Program-made: the position numbers and the translations under genes
In this document: positions 27,242 through 36,199 of the stretch, one piece after another
Layout of the letters: every line of letters begins with the position of its first letter
Position numbering within the stretch: the first letter of the stretch is position 1
The notes under the pieces: model-generated
What the model saw: the letters and a program-made list of their open reading frames with translations, nothing else
Told to the model about the DNA's origin: nothing
Database searches by the model: none
From: Bradyrhizobium sp. WBOS07
Lineage (GTDB): Bacteria; Pseudomonadota; Alphaproteobacteria; Rhizobiales; Xanthobacteraceae
Assembly: GCF_024585165.1 (NCBI RefSeq)
Contig: NZ_CP029008.1
Span: 3,844,001-3,908,000 of the forward strand
DNA: 64,000 nucleotides
Direction of reading: 5' to 3'

Positions 27242-28150
27242 ATGGCTGATGCGAGCAAGGCAAACCCGCACGGCGCCGAGAGGCTTGGCTATCTCGGCCT
27301 CGGGCTGATGGGAACGCCGATGACCCGGCGCCTGCTCAAGGCCGGTTATCAGGTCACGGTCTGGAACCGGTCTGAGGGCAAGGCGGCTCCGCTCGTCGAA
27401 GCCGGTGCCAAGCGTGCAGTCACGCCTCGCGATCTCCTGGCGAACTCGGATATCGCCTTCATGTGCGTGACGGATGCAACGGCCGTCGAGGAGGTGATCT
27501 TCGGACCGGAGGGTCTCGCCGCGGCGCCCGGTGCCGGCAAGCTCGTCGTCGATTTCTCATCGATACATCCCGATGCCGCGCGCCACCTCGCAAAGCGATT
27601 GAAAGACGCCAATGGCGCCGGCTGGATCGATGCGCCGGTGTCCGGCGGGACCAAGGGCGCGGAGGAAGGCACGCTTGCGATCATGGCGGGCGGAGAAGCA
27701 GACGATATCGAACGGGTCCGGCCCTACGTGCTGGCCATGGCGCGCCGGCTCACCCATATGGGCCCGACAGGCGCCGGCCAGACCACCAAGCTCTGCAATC
27801 AGGTCATCGTCGGGTGCGCGATGGCCGTGCTGGCAGAAGCCACGCGTCTCGCCGTCAACGCCGGGATTGACGCCAATCGCCTGCCGGAAGCGCTCGCCGG
27901 CGGCTTCGCGGATTCCATTCCGCTTCAGCTGTTCGTGCCGAGGATGGTGCAAGGCATTCACTCGCCGCCGCTTGGTCACATCACCACGATGCTCAAGGAT
28001 CTCGATACGGTTGCCGACGTCGCGCAGGCGACGTCGACGCCGGTGCCGATGGCCTCGCTTGCCGGACAACTTTTTCGGCTGGCCAAGGCCGCGCACGGCG
28101 CGGAAGCGGACGCGCTGGAGATCTACAAGCTTTCGGCCGCAAAGCGCTGA
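27242..28150 (+). CDS. 3-hydroxyisobutyrate dehydrogenase-like NAD(P)-dependent oxidoreductase
   Basis: Beta-hydroxyacid dehydrogenase family (3-hydroxyisobutyrate, tartronate semialdehyde reductase and relatives). The 302-residue product shows GYLGLGLMGTPM, the substrate motif DAPVSGGTKGAEEGTLAIM and the catalytic Lys region GAGQTTKLCNQ. The ATG at 27242 follows GAGG; longer in-frame starts cross the divergent promoter. It faces the importer operon, whose dehydratase and dioxygenase could feed it a hydroxy or semialdehyde acid. Confidence 0.85.
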   Translation: MADASKANPHGAERLGYLGLGLMGTPMTRRLLKAGYQVTVWNRSEGKAAPLVEAGAKRAVTPRDLLANSDIAFMCVTDATAVEEVIFGPEGLAAAPGAGKLVVDFSSIHPDAARHLAKRLKDANGAGWIDAPVSGGTKGAEEGTLAIMAGGEADDIERVRPYVLAMARRLTHMGPTGAGQTTKLCNQVIVGCAMAVLAEATRLAVNAGIDANRLPEALAGGFADSIPLQLFVPRMVQGIHSPPLGHITTMLKDLDTVADVAQATSTPVPMASLAGQLFRLAKAAHGAEADALEIYKLSAAKR

Positions 28151-28181
28151 GCCGTCGAGCGCGCGCTAAAGCCCACCAGGA

Positions 28182-28739
28182 TCATTTCTTGCGCTCGTCG
28201 TCGGCGAGAAATCGGCCGAAAGCCCCTCGCGCGAAGAGCAGCGGCTCGGTCGTGCTGTAGGTATAGGCCTCGACCGCGCCGAGAAAGATCACGTGGTCGC
28301 CGCCATAATAGCGATTCACGGACCGGCATTGAAAGCTGGCGACGCTCTCGGCAAGCACCGGCGCCCCGCCGAGGCCCGGCGTCCAGTCCACGCCGGTGAA
28401 CTTGTCGTCCGAGGATTTTGCGAACTTATTCGCGAGAGCCTGCTGCGAAGCACCGAGCACATTGACGGTGAAATGGCTGGCGTTCTGGAAGATGGTCAGG
28501 CTCGAGGAATAGACGACAAGGCTCCACAGCACCAGCGGAGGATTCAGCGAGACCGAGGCGAACGAGTTGCACGTGAGGCCGTAAGGTTTGCCATCAGGCG
28601 CCGCGGCCGTGATGATCGTTACGCCGGTTGCATAGGTTCCAAGCGCGTTGCGAAAGTCGCGAGGATCGATCGACGAGCTGTCGCTCGCGAACTCGTTGGC
28701 GGGATCGGGCACACGGGGCCGCTGCGGCTGATCATTCAT
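28182..28739 (-). CDS. Flavin reductase family protein
   Basis: NAD(P)H:flavin oxidoreductase of 185 residues supplying reduced flavin to a partner monooxygenase. Typical blocks are DFRNALGTYATGVTIITA at the N-terminus and GLTCNSFASVSLNPPLVL. It follows the HsaA-like monooxygenase gene by about 10 bases on the same strand, so the two should form a two-component monooxygenase. Confidence 0.88.
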   Translation of the reverse strand: MNDQPQRPRVPDPANEFASDSSSIDPRDFRNALGTYATGVTIITAAAPDGKPYGLTCNSFASVSLNPPLVLWSLVVYSSSLTIFQNASHFTVNVLGASQQALANKFAKSSDDKFTGVDWTPGLGGAPVLAESVASFQCRSVNRYYGGDHVIFLGAVEAYTYSTTEPLLFARGAFGRFLADDERKK

Positions 28740-28748
28740 CGGCCGGCC

Positions 28749-29978
28749 TCACAGCGTGAGATTTTCGGACGGCAGCCCTAGCGCCACACGTCCATAATTG
28801 GTTCCGGCCGCATCGAAGTTGAACGCGAGATGCGAGTTGATCGCATGCGCATCGCGGAACTGCCGCTGCAACACGCCGCTCGTGAACAGGCCGCGCGCCC
28901 CGCTTGCGGCAAACAGCATCGAGACCGCGTCCGTGCACAAGTTCACGGAAAAGGATCCATCGCGGCGATATCGGGTCTTGGTCGCCATATCGGGGATGTG
29001 ACCGCGCCGCGCGTCGTCCATGGCATCGAGGCACGCCGACCGCATGATCAGGCGTGCGGCGTCGATCTTCGCCGAGGCCTCCGCGATCTTGATCTGGGTG
29101 CTCTGAAAATCGCTCAGCTTGGCGCGGTTGTAGGTCGAAATACGGTGACGTGCGACCTCGACGTAATCGTCGAGGCACGCCTGCGCGTTCCCAAGCGCAA
29201 CACCGGAGAGGACGTAGGGGAACAACGAGAACACAGGCAGCGCATACAGCGGATTCGGATTGACCCTGCTTCCCGGCGTCGGGCCGCCGGCGAGATCGCA
29301 GACAGCGACGGTCATATAGTCGGCCACGAAGGCGTCCCTGACCTCCACGTCGCAAGACCCCGTCCCGCGCAATCCCGCGACATTCCAGGTGTCCAGCACG
29401 TTGTAGTCGCCCTTGGGCAGCAGAAAGATGCGATACTCGATGCCGTCCGCCTCGTCGTCGGAGTACACCACGCTTGCCAGCATGTTCCATTCACACGAGG
29501 CAACGCCGGAGGAGAACGGCCAGCTGCCGCGAAGCTGGTATCCGCCCTGCACTCGCGTGGCGCGTCCGGCGGGAAAAATGAACGAGGACGCGATCAGCAC
29601 GTCCGGATCACGGCCCCAGACCAGATCCTGCGCCTTCTGCTCGAACATGCCGAGCATCCAGTGATGGCTCGCCAGATTGGCGAGATTCCAGGCGACCGAC
29701 GCATCCGCTTCCCCGAGCAGTTCGGCGCAATCGACCAGAGCGACATAATCAAGCTCTGCGCCGCCAATCCGTGCCGGTTGCAGCATTCGGAACAGGCCGG
29801 CATCGTGGAGATCCCTTTCGGTTTCCGGCGGGAGATGCCGCAGCTCCTCTGTTCGCGCCGCCCGCTCGCGCAATCGCGGCACGAGCGCGCCAGCCTTCGC
29901 GATCATTTCCGCGTGGGCACGTCCGCTGGCTTCCGGGCCGGCGGGCTGATCCATGCTCGGCTTTCGACCAGGCGCCAT
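28749..29978 (-). CDS. HsaA/HpaB-type flavin-dependent monooxygenase (acyl-CoA dehydrogenase fold)
   Basis: The 409-residue product has the acyl-CoA dehydrogenase fold but resembles group D two-component hydroxylases such as HsaA: the conserved segment EADASVAWNLANLASHHWMLGMF, a central WPFSSGV block, and a C-terminal end with FASGARGLFTSGVLQRQFRDAHAINSH. The flavin reductase gene next door supports oxygenase rather than dehydrogenase activity. A start at 29954 would remove eight residues. Probably hydroxylates a phenolic or related ring; substrate is unknown. Confidence 0.83.
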   Translation of the reverse strand: MAPGRKPSMDQPAGPEASGRAHAEMIAKAGALVPRLRERAARTEELRHLPPETERDLHDAGLFRMLQPARIGGAELDYVALVDCAELLGEADASVAWNLANLASHHWMLGMFEQKAQDLVWGRDPDVLIASSFIFPAGRATRVQGGYQLRGSWPFSSGVASCEWNMLASVVYSDDEADGIEYRIFLLPKGDYNVLDTWNVAGLRGTGSCDVEVRDAFVADYMTVAVCDLAGGPTPGSRVNPNPLYALPVFSLFPYVLSGVALGNAQACLDDYVEVARHRISTYNRAKLSDFQSTQIKIAEASAKIDAARLIMRSACLDAMDDARRGHIPDMATKTRYRRDGSFSVNLCTDAVSMLFAASGARGLFTSGVLQRQFRDAHAINSHLAFNFDAAGTNYGRVALGLPSENLTL

Positions 29979-30087
29979 TTGTGTCCCTCGCTTTCACACA
30001 TTTATGCGACCGCCCCATCGCCAAATCAAGCCATGCAGCGGCACCGGCCCGGAAGCCGGAGCCTGGTGCCAGGGACCGATCGCGAAC

Positions 30088-31353
30088 CTAGCCCGTCGAG
30101 GGCTTGCGCGCGCCAAAGATTCCTTTCTGGGCAAATTCGGTGATCCGACGCTCGTCATAACCGAGAAGATTGCGCAAGACGTCCTCGGTATGCTCGCCTA
30201 ACAGTGGGGCGGCAACGGGATCGACTGTGCCGGTCAGGCTCATGGTAATCGGCGGCTCGATGTTGGGCACCCATTCCGCCGTCGGGTGCCGAATCCGGTT
30301 CAAGCGCTCGCGCTCGCGTGCCTCGGGCGCATTGAATCCCTCCTCGACCGTCCGGAGATAGCCGACCGGGATATTGGCCTGCTTCATCTTCGCCATCCAG
30401 TTCTCGAGCGTATCGCTGGCAAAGACCTCGGCAATGGCTGCGCGCAAGAGCTCCTTGTTCTCGGAACGGGCCTTGCGCGTGGCAAACTTGGGATCGGTAA
30501 TGAGATCTGGCCGGTTCAGGACCTCGACCACGAGCCGGCGATAGAGCCGATCGTTGGCGCAGGCCATGTAAAGTGGCCCATCGGAGGCCTCATAGACGCC
30601 GACGGTGGGCGACCCGCTTGGCGAATTGCCGAAGCGGCCGGGATTTTCGCCGTTGATGAGATAGGCCATGCCGTAGAATCCGGTCATTCCCATCGCGACG
30701 TCGAACAGAGCGACTTCGACACGTTGCCCGCGGCCTAGCCTGTCGCGCGCGAGCAACGCCAGCAGGATGGCGTTACAGGCAGACATCCCCGTCGCCATGT
30801 CCACGATGGGCGGGCCGGTGCGAACCGCGGGGCCGTCGGCAAACCCGTTGAGCGACATGAAGCCGCTCTCCGCCTGCGTGATGGGATCGAAACCGGGCCG
30901 CGAGGCGAACGGTCCGGAGCGGCCGTAGGCGGAGATTGAGCAATAGACCAGCCGTGGATTGAGCGGCGCGACCGACTCGTAGTCGAGCCCGAACTTCCTC
31001 ATGACCCCGCTCGAGAAATTTTCCACGACGACATCCGCCTTGCGGATCAGATCCAGCGCGATCTCGCGGGCTTCCGGCACGGAGAGGTCGAGCGCAATGC
31101 CGCGCTTGTTGCGGTTCAGGCTGAGATAGGCGGCGCTCTCGCCGCCGATTTCGGCGTGCTCATAGGCGCGCGTGTCGTCGCCGCCGTCGGGATTCTCGAT
31201 CTTGATGACGTGCGCGCCAAAATCGGCGAGCGTCTGCGTGCAGGCCGGTCCGGCGACGACACGCGTGAAATCGATGACCAAGAGACCATCGAGCGCAGTC
31301 AGCCCTGCCGTCGCCCGCGACGGCCGTTCCGGCAATTGAGGCTTGTTGGGCAT
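30088..31353 (-). CDS. CaiB/BaiF family CoA transferase (class III)
   Basis: Transfers CoA between carboxylic acids. The protein of about 421 residues shows the family start (GLLVIDFTRVVAGPACTQTLADFGAHVIKIE), NRNKRGIALDL, and the catalytic Asp in GPPIVDMATGMSA. The ATG at 31353 follows AAGGGAG and is preferred over an in-frame ATG at 31422. About 110 bases separate it from the monooxygenase gene on the same strand. It could activate an aromatic or alicyclic acid for the island without ATP. Confidence 0.88.
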   Translation of the reverse strand: MPNKPQLPERPSRATAGLTALDGLLVIDFTRVVAGPACTQTLADFGAHVIKIENPDGGDDTRAYEHAEIGGESAAYLSLNRNKRGIALDLSVPEAREIALDLIRKADVVVENFSSGVMRKFGLDYESVAPLNPRLVYCSISAYGRSGPFASRPGFDPITQAESGFMSLNGFADGPAVRTGPPIVDMATGMSACNAILLALLARDRLGRGQRVEVALFDVAMGMTGFYGMAYLINGENPGRFGNSPSGSPTVGVYEASDGPLYMACANDRLYRRLVVEVLNRPDLITDPKFATRKARSENKELLRAAIAEVFASDTLENWMAKMKQANIPVGYLRTVEEGFNAPEARERERLNRIRHPTAEWVPNIEPPITMSLTGTVDPVAAPLLGEHTEDVLRNLLGYDERRITEFAQKGIFGARKPSTG

Positions 31354-31466
31354 GGATGGCGCTCCCTTACATCGGCTTGTGGCCGCCGAATTTCCTGCAA
31401 CAGCGAACTTAAAGCCCGGCACCGCCAGCTTCGCAAGTGCCTCGCTTGCTTTTCCCGAAACGCAGA

Positions 31467-31500
31467 AACGGCCCGGCAGCCCTCAAGCTGCCGGGCCGTT
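31467..31500 (-). terminator. Strong hairpin terminator
   Basis: A perfect 14-bp stem (AACGGCCCGGCAGC and its complement) with a 6-base loop, followed by TTTCTG when read on the minus strand. It lies about 95 bases after the acetyltransferase gene and before the CoA transferase gene. Confidence 0.7.
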
Positions 31501-31595
31501 GAACATTTCCGGGTGTATGAAGGTCAGGCGCGTTGCGCAGCCATTCTGGTTTCAGAAGGTCACGTTCCGCAGCACGGGAAACCCGCTCCGATCGA

Positions 31596-32024
31596 TCAGC
31601 GCAGCCATTTTCGCCAATAGAGCGTATGCGACCAGGCCCACGGCGCGTCGGGCTCGTAGAGCCGATAACCCGCACGGATGAAATTGTTGGCAGATACCGG
31701 ATTGTCCGTCGTATCGGAGACGATGCTGTGCCATCCGAGGCGTCGCGCTCGCACTTCGACAGCCCGCATCAGCCTGAGTTGAAGTCCCCGTCCCCAGTGC
31801 CGCCGCAAGACCCCGACCCGGCAGAAATATCCGCTGTTCCGCGCATGCGTCGACGGCACGACGCCGGCGAAGGCGACTGCGTCGTCATCGTGGTAGGCGA
31901 TCCACCATGCCCCCGACTCGAATTGCGGCACGGCGGCCCCATCGAAGAATGTCAGCCGGTGCAAATCGCCGAGGGTCTCGGCAGTCTCGTCATCGTCCGC
32001 ATCGACGATCCGAATTCTGTACAT
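31596..32024 (-). CDS. GNAT family N-acetyltransferase
   Basis: A 142-residue single-domain acetyl-CoA-dependent acyltransferase. The acetyl-CoA binding loop is visible as VLRRHWGRGLQLRLMRA (Q/R-x-x-G-x-G/A type), and the last part has the Asn and Tyr positions common in the family. Substrate is unknown. It marks the border between the catabolic island and the accessory region with the phage-derived gene. Confidence 0.8.
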   Translation of the reverse strand: MYRIRIVDADDDETAETLGDLHRLTFFDGAAVPQFESGAWWIAYHDDDAVAFAGVVPSTHARNSGYFCRVGVLRRHWGRGLQLRLMRAVEVRARRLGWHSIVSDTTDNPVSANNFIRAGYRLYEPDAPWAWSHTLYWRKWLR

Positions 32025-32088
32025 GGGATGGCCCTATTGGCAGGGATCGTCGCAACTGCGTGACCTGCGCCGCCTTGGTGGACGAGGC

Positions 32089-33051
32089 TCACTTGCCCAG
32101 CGCGACCTTGACGCCGAGCCAAACCGCCCCCATCAAGCCGGTTGCGACCACCGTGATCACAGCCTTGAAGGTATAGCTCTGCGCCTGTTCCACGCTCTTT
32201 CGCCAGCGCCGCAGATGCTGGAAGTCGGCCCGAATCTCGCTGCCGACCCATTGCACGATCCACATCGTGAAGGCATCCGCCGCCGCGCCGGCGCCGCCGA
32301 TGTCGATGAAGGCGCGCAGCGGCAGCAGCGGATCCGCGGAGACCTTGCCGATCCGCTCCTGCGCGCGCGCTTCCGACAGCAGCGAGGCGAAATAAGCGCC
32401 CTCGAAGGCGCGGGCATACTCGCCTTCCCAGATGTGATCGTAGCGCTCCGGGTAGAGCTTCTGATCCAAGAGCCGTTCCTCCCCGAGTACGTCGGGAAAC
32501 CAGGGATTGTCGCGCCAGTTCGCCTTGACCAGTACGGCGCCGTCAGGCTTGCGCCCGCGCAGGAAATCGTCGATCGCATCGCTCTTGCGCCGCGGATTCC
32601 AGCTGGCCCACAGCTCGGAATCCTTGACCCGGATCGTCGGCCGCAGCAGCGCGAGGCTGCGTGCGCTCAAGCTCTGCGCCTCGTCGATCCAGGCGATGCG
32701 AAACCCCTCCAATGATTTGATCGAGTCCGCCGTGTGATCCTGAAGTCCGCGGAAGATGATGAGCCCGTCGCCCGGCGTCTCGATCTTGTCGCTGAACACC
32801 CTGAAGCCGTGACCGAGGTGTAGGCTGGCGATTTTGCCTTCGATCAGACGCTTGGACGATTGCGCCAGCGTGCGCTGCGCCTCGCGAATGCAGACCGCGA
32901 GCGTGCCGCGCTCGGCCTGGCAGGTCTCGACCAGCAACTCGCCGAAGAAATGCGATTTGCCCGAGCCGCGTCCGCCGTAAACGCCCTTGTAACGCGCAGG
33001 TTTCAGCAGCGGCTCGAAGATCTTCGCGGTCGGAATTTTCAGGATCGACAA
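32089..33051 (-). pseudogene. Phage terminase large subunit, truncated and fused to a membrane tail
   Basis: The first ~274 residues match PBSX-type TerL: Walker A GGRGSGKS (26-33), Walker B IAWIDEA (119-125), coupling motif SWNPRRKSDAIDD, and the start of the nuclease domain (AFIDIGGAGAAADAFTMWIV). The rest of the nuclease is missing. The frame continues as a basic stretch and one transmembrane helix (VITVVATGLMGAVWLGVKVAL), unlike any terminase. A deletion seems to have joined terL to the end of a small membrane-protein gene. DNA packaging activity is very unlikely. No capsid, portal or integrase gene is nearby. Confidence 0.8.
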
Positions 33052-33069
33052 TGGCTGCGCTCGCTCGGC

Positions 33070-33891
33070 TCAGGGCAGGCCGATGCGCCTGCGCCACATC
33101 GCGGACCAGTCTTCGTTGTTTGGGGACGTTGACTGTCTCTGGCCTAGATCAGGAGAAGTCTCGTTTTCGGAGAATGGGGGCCAAGTTCCGAAGAGCCCTC
33201 TGAAATAATCTTCCACCCTCCGTGGAAATGGGGAATTGGAGCCGCTGTATGGTAGATCGACGGGCTTCGAATTGAAGGCCGACCGATCGGTTGGGCGCGC
33301 GGGCATACTTCTCAAAACTCTCACATCTTCCCGAGACGTCGCGGGAATGGCCCCTGCATCGCGCAAGTACTGGCGATGTTCGTCAACATATACGGGAGGT
33401 TCCGGATTTGGATCGATTGGCCCTTGCTCCTTCCAAAACACTTGAGGATTCAGTCGTCGACCGGCTGGATCTTTTAGTTGATAGTGAAGATGATGGTCGC
33501 CGCTCTCGATGTACGGCTCAATCACTCCTGTGTTGCCCATCGTGCCGACCAATTGTCCCGCAACAACCGGATCGCCCACGCTGACAAATCTACGATGCGT
33601 GTGCAGGAGCTCATGTGACAAGCCGTTGGCGTCTCTGATCGCAATTCTGCCTGCAGTGCCCTGACCAGCATTTGTCACGATTCCATCCACCGGCGAACGC
33701 AACGCAGGATGCTTCAGATTGATCCCCTGCTGGCCGTTTGGGCCGACGTTGTAATTTGCATCTACGCCCTGGTGTGGAGATGTACCCCGATCCCGTATCG
33801 CGTCATAGGGGCTGGTGGTATGGGGCTCGAAGCCACTGTTGGGGGGCAACATTCGTCGCAAGGCGTCCTGCCAGGACATTCCACTCTCCAA
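33070..33891 (-). CDS. M23-type zinc peptidase with proline-rich C-terminal tail
   Basis: The 273-residue product contains the peptidoglycan endopeptidase signature HQGVD (His40, Asp44) and HHLHYQ (His134-x-His136), so the zinc site appears complete. There is no signal peptide, so export would need a holin, phage-like or contractile system. Residues 160-273 are Pro/Ser-rich, with RGLFGTW (231-237) and a final EDWSAMWRRR. Similar tail elements occur in the AHH nuclease coded 5 kb away. It follows the terminase fragment's locus but is intact. A divergently coded secreted protein could protect the periplasm (inference). Confidence 0.8.
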   Translation of the reverse strand: MESGMSWQDALRRMLPPNSGFEPHTTSPYDAIRDRGTSPHQGVDANYNVGPNGQQGINLKHPALRSPVDGIVTNAGQGTAGRIAIRDANGLSHELLHTHRRFVSVGDPVVAGQLVGTMGNTGVIEPYIESGDHHLHYQLKDPAGRRLNPQVFWKEQGPIDPNPEPPVYVDEHRQYLRDAGAIPATSREDVRVLRSMPARPTDRSAFNSKPVDLPYSGSNSPFPRRVEDYFRGLFGTWPPFSENETSPDLGQRQSTSPNNEDWSAMWRRRIGLP

Positions 33892-34033
33892 TATTGCGAG
33901 GCATTGATTCTGAGCTGAAGAGCACGGCCGGACGGTACGGTCCCTTGCTCAACTTATGGGTGTTCAGTTATCCTGCGAAGCCGCAACACGCAGGCGAATG
34001 TCCCACCACTGACTTTCGATGCAGGAGCAGTCC

Positions 34034-34996
34034 GTGAGCTTTGATAAGATGACACGTTGCGCGCCGCTGTTGGCGCTGGTTGTCTTTCTAACGTTGGATA
34101 CGAATGTGTCAGCTCTTGCTCAGGAAGCGATCGGGACCGCTATCGACAGATGGCGCCCCAAGGACGGCGTCTACGCCGAGCCGGGCGAAAATTTCCAGTC
34201 GTCCTGCGACGAACGCAACAACATGACGATCAATCTCCGAGGCAAATCAGTCTACGGCTACGAATGGGGCTGCAAGGTCAAGACAATTACTGATCTTTCG
34301 CCGGGCTCGGTGCAACTCGACATGATCTGCAATGACTACAACCTGGCGCAGAACCTCGACCCCCGCGATCCCAACTGGGAGAACAGGCAGTTCAAAGAGA
34401 TTATGTTCGTCAAGCGGCTCGATGAGGCGACGATCTCCGTTCAGAAGAGCTTGAACGGGAGATTCAAGGATCCTCCCTGGCGCGAGGCCTACTGCCCTCT
34501 CAAGACGCAACGCGCGCTTGCCGAAGCCACACTCGCAGCCAAGTCTGAAGCCAAGCAGAAGGCCAAACAGGAACGAGCCCTCAAGGCGGCTCACCCGCGG
34601 GACGGCGTTTACGCGGTGGCCGGCGCCGATTTTGAGGAGCGCTGCACCAAGTTCAACGACACGGTCGTCACGTTCTCCGGAAAGTCGATCGCGACGGCCT
34701 CGAATATCTGCCAGATCAGGAATACGCAGGTTCAGCTTCCCGACACCGTCAGGATCGACGCCGACTGCACATTGCAATCGGCTCCAGGCCCTGACGCCGT
34801 CAGAGTGCAGGACCCGGACACCATTCAGGACCGCAAGAACCTGATGTTCAAGAAGATCGACGACAAGACCGTCATCCTCTGGATCATCAACAATGGACAC
34901 TTCACCGGCGACGGCCGCAAGCTGTCCTACTGCAGCGACCAGGTGCAGCGCGCCTATGCCGGGCAACGCCGGACCAGCAAGCCGAGCAAGAACTAG
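34034..34996 (+). CDS. Secreted protein with two tandem copies of an unknown domain
   Basis: A GTG at 34034 with AGGAG six bases upstream, or the ATG at 34049, opens a signal peptide (LLALVVFLTLDTNVSALAQ). The mature protein has two copies of a ~115-residue unit, each beginning with a DGVYA-x-x-G-x-(N/D)F motif, then two cysteines, a GKS turn and a closing YC pair. The copies are linked by an Ala/Lys-rich helix (about 165-190). I do not recognise the domain. Probably periplasmic. Repeat R1 follows as a likely terminator. It faces the M23 peptidase gene. Confidence 0.75.
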   Translation: MSFDKMTRCAPLLALVVFLTLDTNVSALAQEAIGTAIDRWRPKDGVYAEPGENFQSSCDERNNMTINLRGKSVYGYEWGCKVKTITDLSPGSVQLDMICNDYNLAQNLDPRDPNWENRQFKEIMFVKRLDEATISVQKSLNGRFKDPPWREAYCPLKTQRALAEATLAAKSEAKQKAKQERALKAAHPRDGVYAVAGADFEERCTKFNDTVVTFSGKSIATASNICQIRNTQVQLPDTVRIDADCTLQSAPGPDAVRVQDPDTIQDRKNLMFKKIDDKTVILWIINNGHFTGDGRKLSYCSDQVQRAYAGQRRTSKPSKN

Positions 34997-35010
34997 GGAT
35001 CATCGGAACG

Positions 35011-35097
35011 AAAAACCCGCTGCCAATTGCTCGGCGCGGGCTGAGCCAACTCGAATTCGATGATGCCATTCTGCTGGTGTTTTGCCCGACGTGTCGA
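35011..35097 (+). repeat. Dispersed hairpin-tail repeat, copy R1
   Basis: The element has a GC hairpin (AAAAACCCGC ... GCGGG), a ~20-base variable linker, then a conserved tail beginning GATGATGCCATTCTGC and continuing TGTTTTGCCCGACGTGTC. It follows the secreted-protein gene by 15 bases, so the hairpin may end its transcript. Confidence 0.75.
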
Positions 35098-35129
35098 GCC
35101 GAATTTCAAAGTTTGAGTTGTCCGGCGGC

Positions 35130-35465
35130 TCAAGCCTTGGGACCAGCGCCGCCGCCGCCGGCGTCGTCCGGGCGCACGATGACGCGCTCGACCCGGTGCA
35201 CCGTTTCCACGCCCTCTTCACCGCTCTCGATCGGTTGTGCAGCCTTGCCCCAGCCGCGATCGAGGATGGCGTTGGCCGCGGACAGGCGCACGGCCGGCGT
35301 CGCCTCGTCGTTGCGCATGATGCCGACCAGCACCTTCAGGGCGGCTTTGGTGTGGCCGCGCGCCAGCGCGCGGATCTCGGTCGGCGTGCGCGCCGCCCTT
35401 GGCCTGGCTTTCGTCGCCGGCAGCGGTGACGGCTCGCCTGCAAGCTCGATGACGTCTTGGCTCAC
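35130..35465 (-). CDS. Terminase small subunit-like/hypothetical protein
   Basis: The 111-residue product resembles small proteins found beside PBSX-type terminases in Bradyrhizobium: the central segment GHTKAALKVLVGIMRNDEATPAVRLSAANAILDRGWGK is the recognisable part. A DNA-binding role in packaging would be the known analogy. A GTG at 35465 overlaps the stop of the preceding small membrane-peptide gene (GTGA), so the two are coupled. The C-terminus is Gly-rich. Together with the terminase fragment it is one of few phage-derived traces here. Confidence 0.6.
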   Translation of the reverse strand: MSQDVIELAGEPSPLPATKARPRAARTPTEIRALARGHTKAALKVLVGIMRNDEATPAVRLSAANAILDRGWGKAAQPIESGEEGVETVHRVERVIVRPDDAGGGGAGPKA

Positions 35466-35533
35466 GACACCGTCTCCCACAGCGCGATTGCGACGAGGCC
35501 CGCGAGCGCGAGCGAAATCAGATAAGCGGTCAT
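35462..35533 (-). CDS. Small single-pass membrane peptide (23 residues)
   Basis: A 23-codon frame coding a short hydrophobic helix (YLISLALAGLVAIALW). A GGAGG site lies six bases upstream of the third of three consecutive ATGs, which decides the start at 35533. Its stop overlaps the GTG start of the terminase-small-like gene. No function is known; coupling suggests it serves mainly with that gene. Confidence 0.5.
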   Translation of the reverse strand: MTAYLISLALAGLVAIALWETVS

Positions 35534-35783
35534 CATCATCCTCCATGCGAAGAAAATGCGCGGCAGATCGGCCAGGCGAAGCACGATCGTTTCGGGCGCG
35601 AACCCTATCTCCGTGTCCCGGAGACCGCAGCGGCGCGGGCCATCGGCTCCTGCACCGCAGGCCGACACGTTCGCGCGTGCACGGCCAGCAATGGTTCGGA
35701 CGGCGGCGCGCCGATCGGCGCTCCAGGTTTGACGAGTGCGTGGCCGCAATGCGCCGCCGCCGTCCGATTCCGCAACCGAGACG

Positions 35784-35873
35784 AAAAAACCCGCGGCGGA
35801 TGATGTCCGCGCGGGTCGACCAAACTCGCCTCGATGATGTCATTCTGCCGGTGTTTTGCCCGACATGTCAAAC
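35784..35873 (+). repeat. Dispersed hairpin-tail repeat, copy R2
   Basis: Hairpin arms ACCCGC and GCGGGT with an inner CGGA/TCCG pairing, linker, then the tail GATGATGTCATTCTGCCGG followed by TGTTTTGCCCGACATGTCAA. It precedes the small basic protein gene at 35917. Confidence 0.78.
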
Positions 35874-35916
35874 GAACCAATGCGCCGCGCCGAAGTTGAT
35901 CGGTCGGAGGACCGTC

Positions 35917-36141
35917 ATGACACCCAGGACAGATCGCAAGCCGCGCAGCGACGCCAAGCGGCGCAGCGAAACTAAGCCGCGCAGCGAAACCAAGCCGCGC
36001 AACGACAAGGACCGCGCCCCGGACCAGGCCGTCATCGAACAGCCCGGCGAGAGCGCCGACGGCGGCCGCGACCTCGCGCGCGGTGAAGGCGGCACGATCG
36101 ATCTTCCGGCGAGGCCGGGCGATTTGTCGAAGGACGATTAG
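35917..36141 (+). CDS. Small charged hypothetical protein
   Basis: A 74-residue very basic N-terminal half with repeated RSETKP units (…KRRSETKPRSETKP…), then an acidic Gly-rich end. Start is the ATG at 35917 with GGAGG six bases upstream. Disordered and probably nucleic-acid binding by charge alone. Lies between repeat R2 and a response regulator gene. Confidence 0.6.
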   Translation: MTPRTDRKPRSDAKRRSETKPRSETKPRNDKDRAPDQAVIEQPGESADGGRDLARGEGGTIDLPARPGDLSKDD

Positions 36142-36199
36142 GCGGTCCGGAACTTACGCGACGACAGGCGCGTTGACGTCCTGGTTGGAGGGAACGTTG

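Noticed and set aside
32089..35465. Prophage
   Set aside because: Only a truncated large terminase and a small-terminase-like gene are present. There is no integrase, portal, capsid or tail gene, so this is a remnant.
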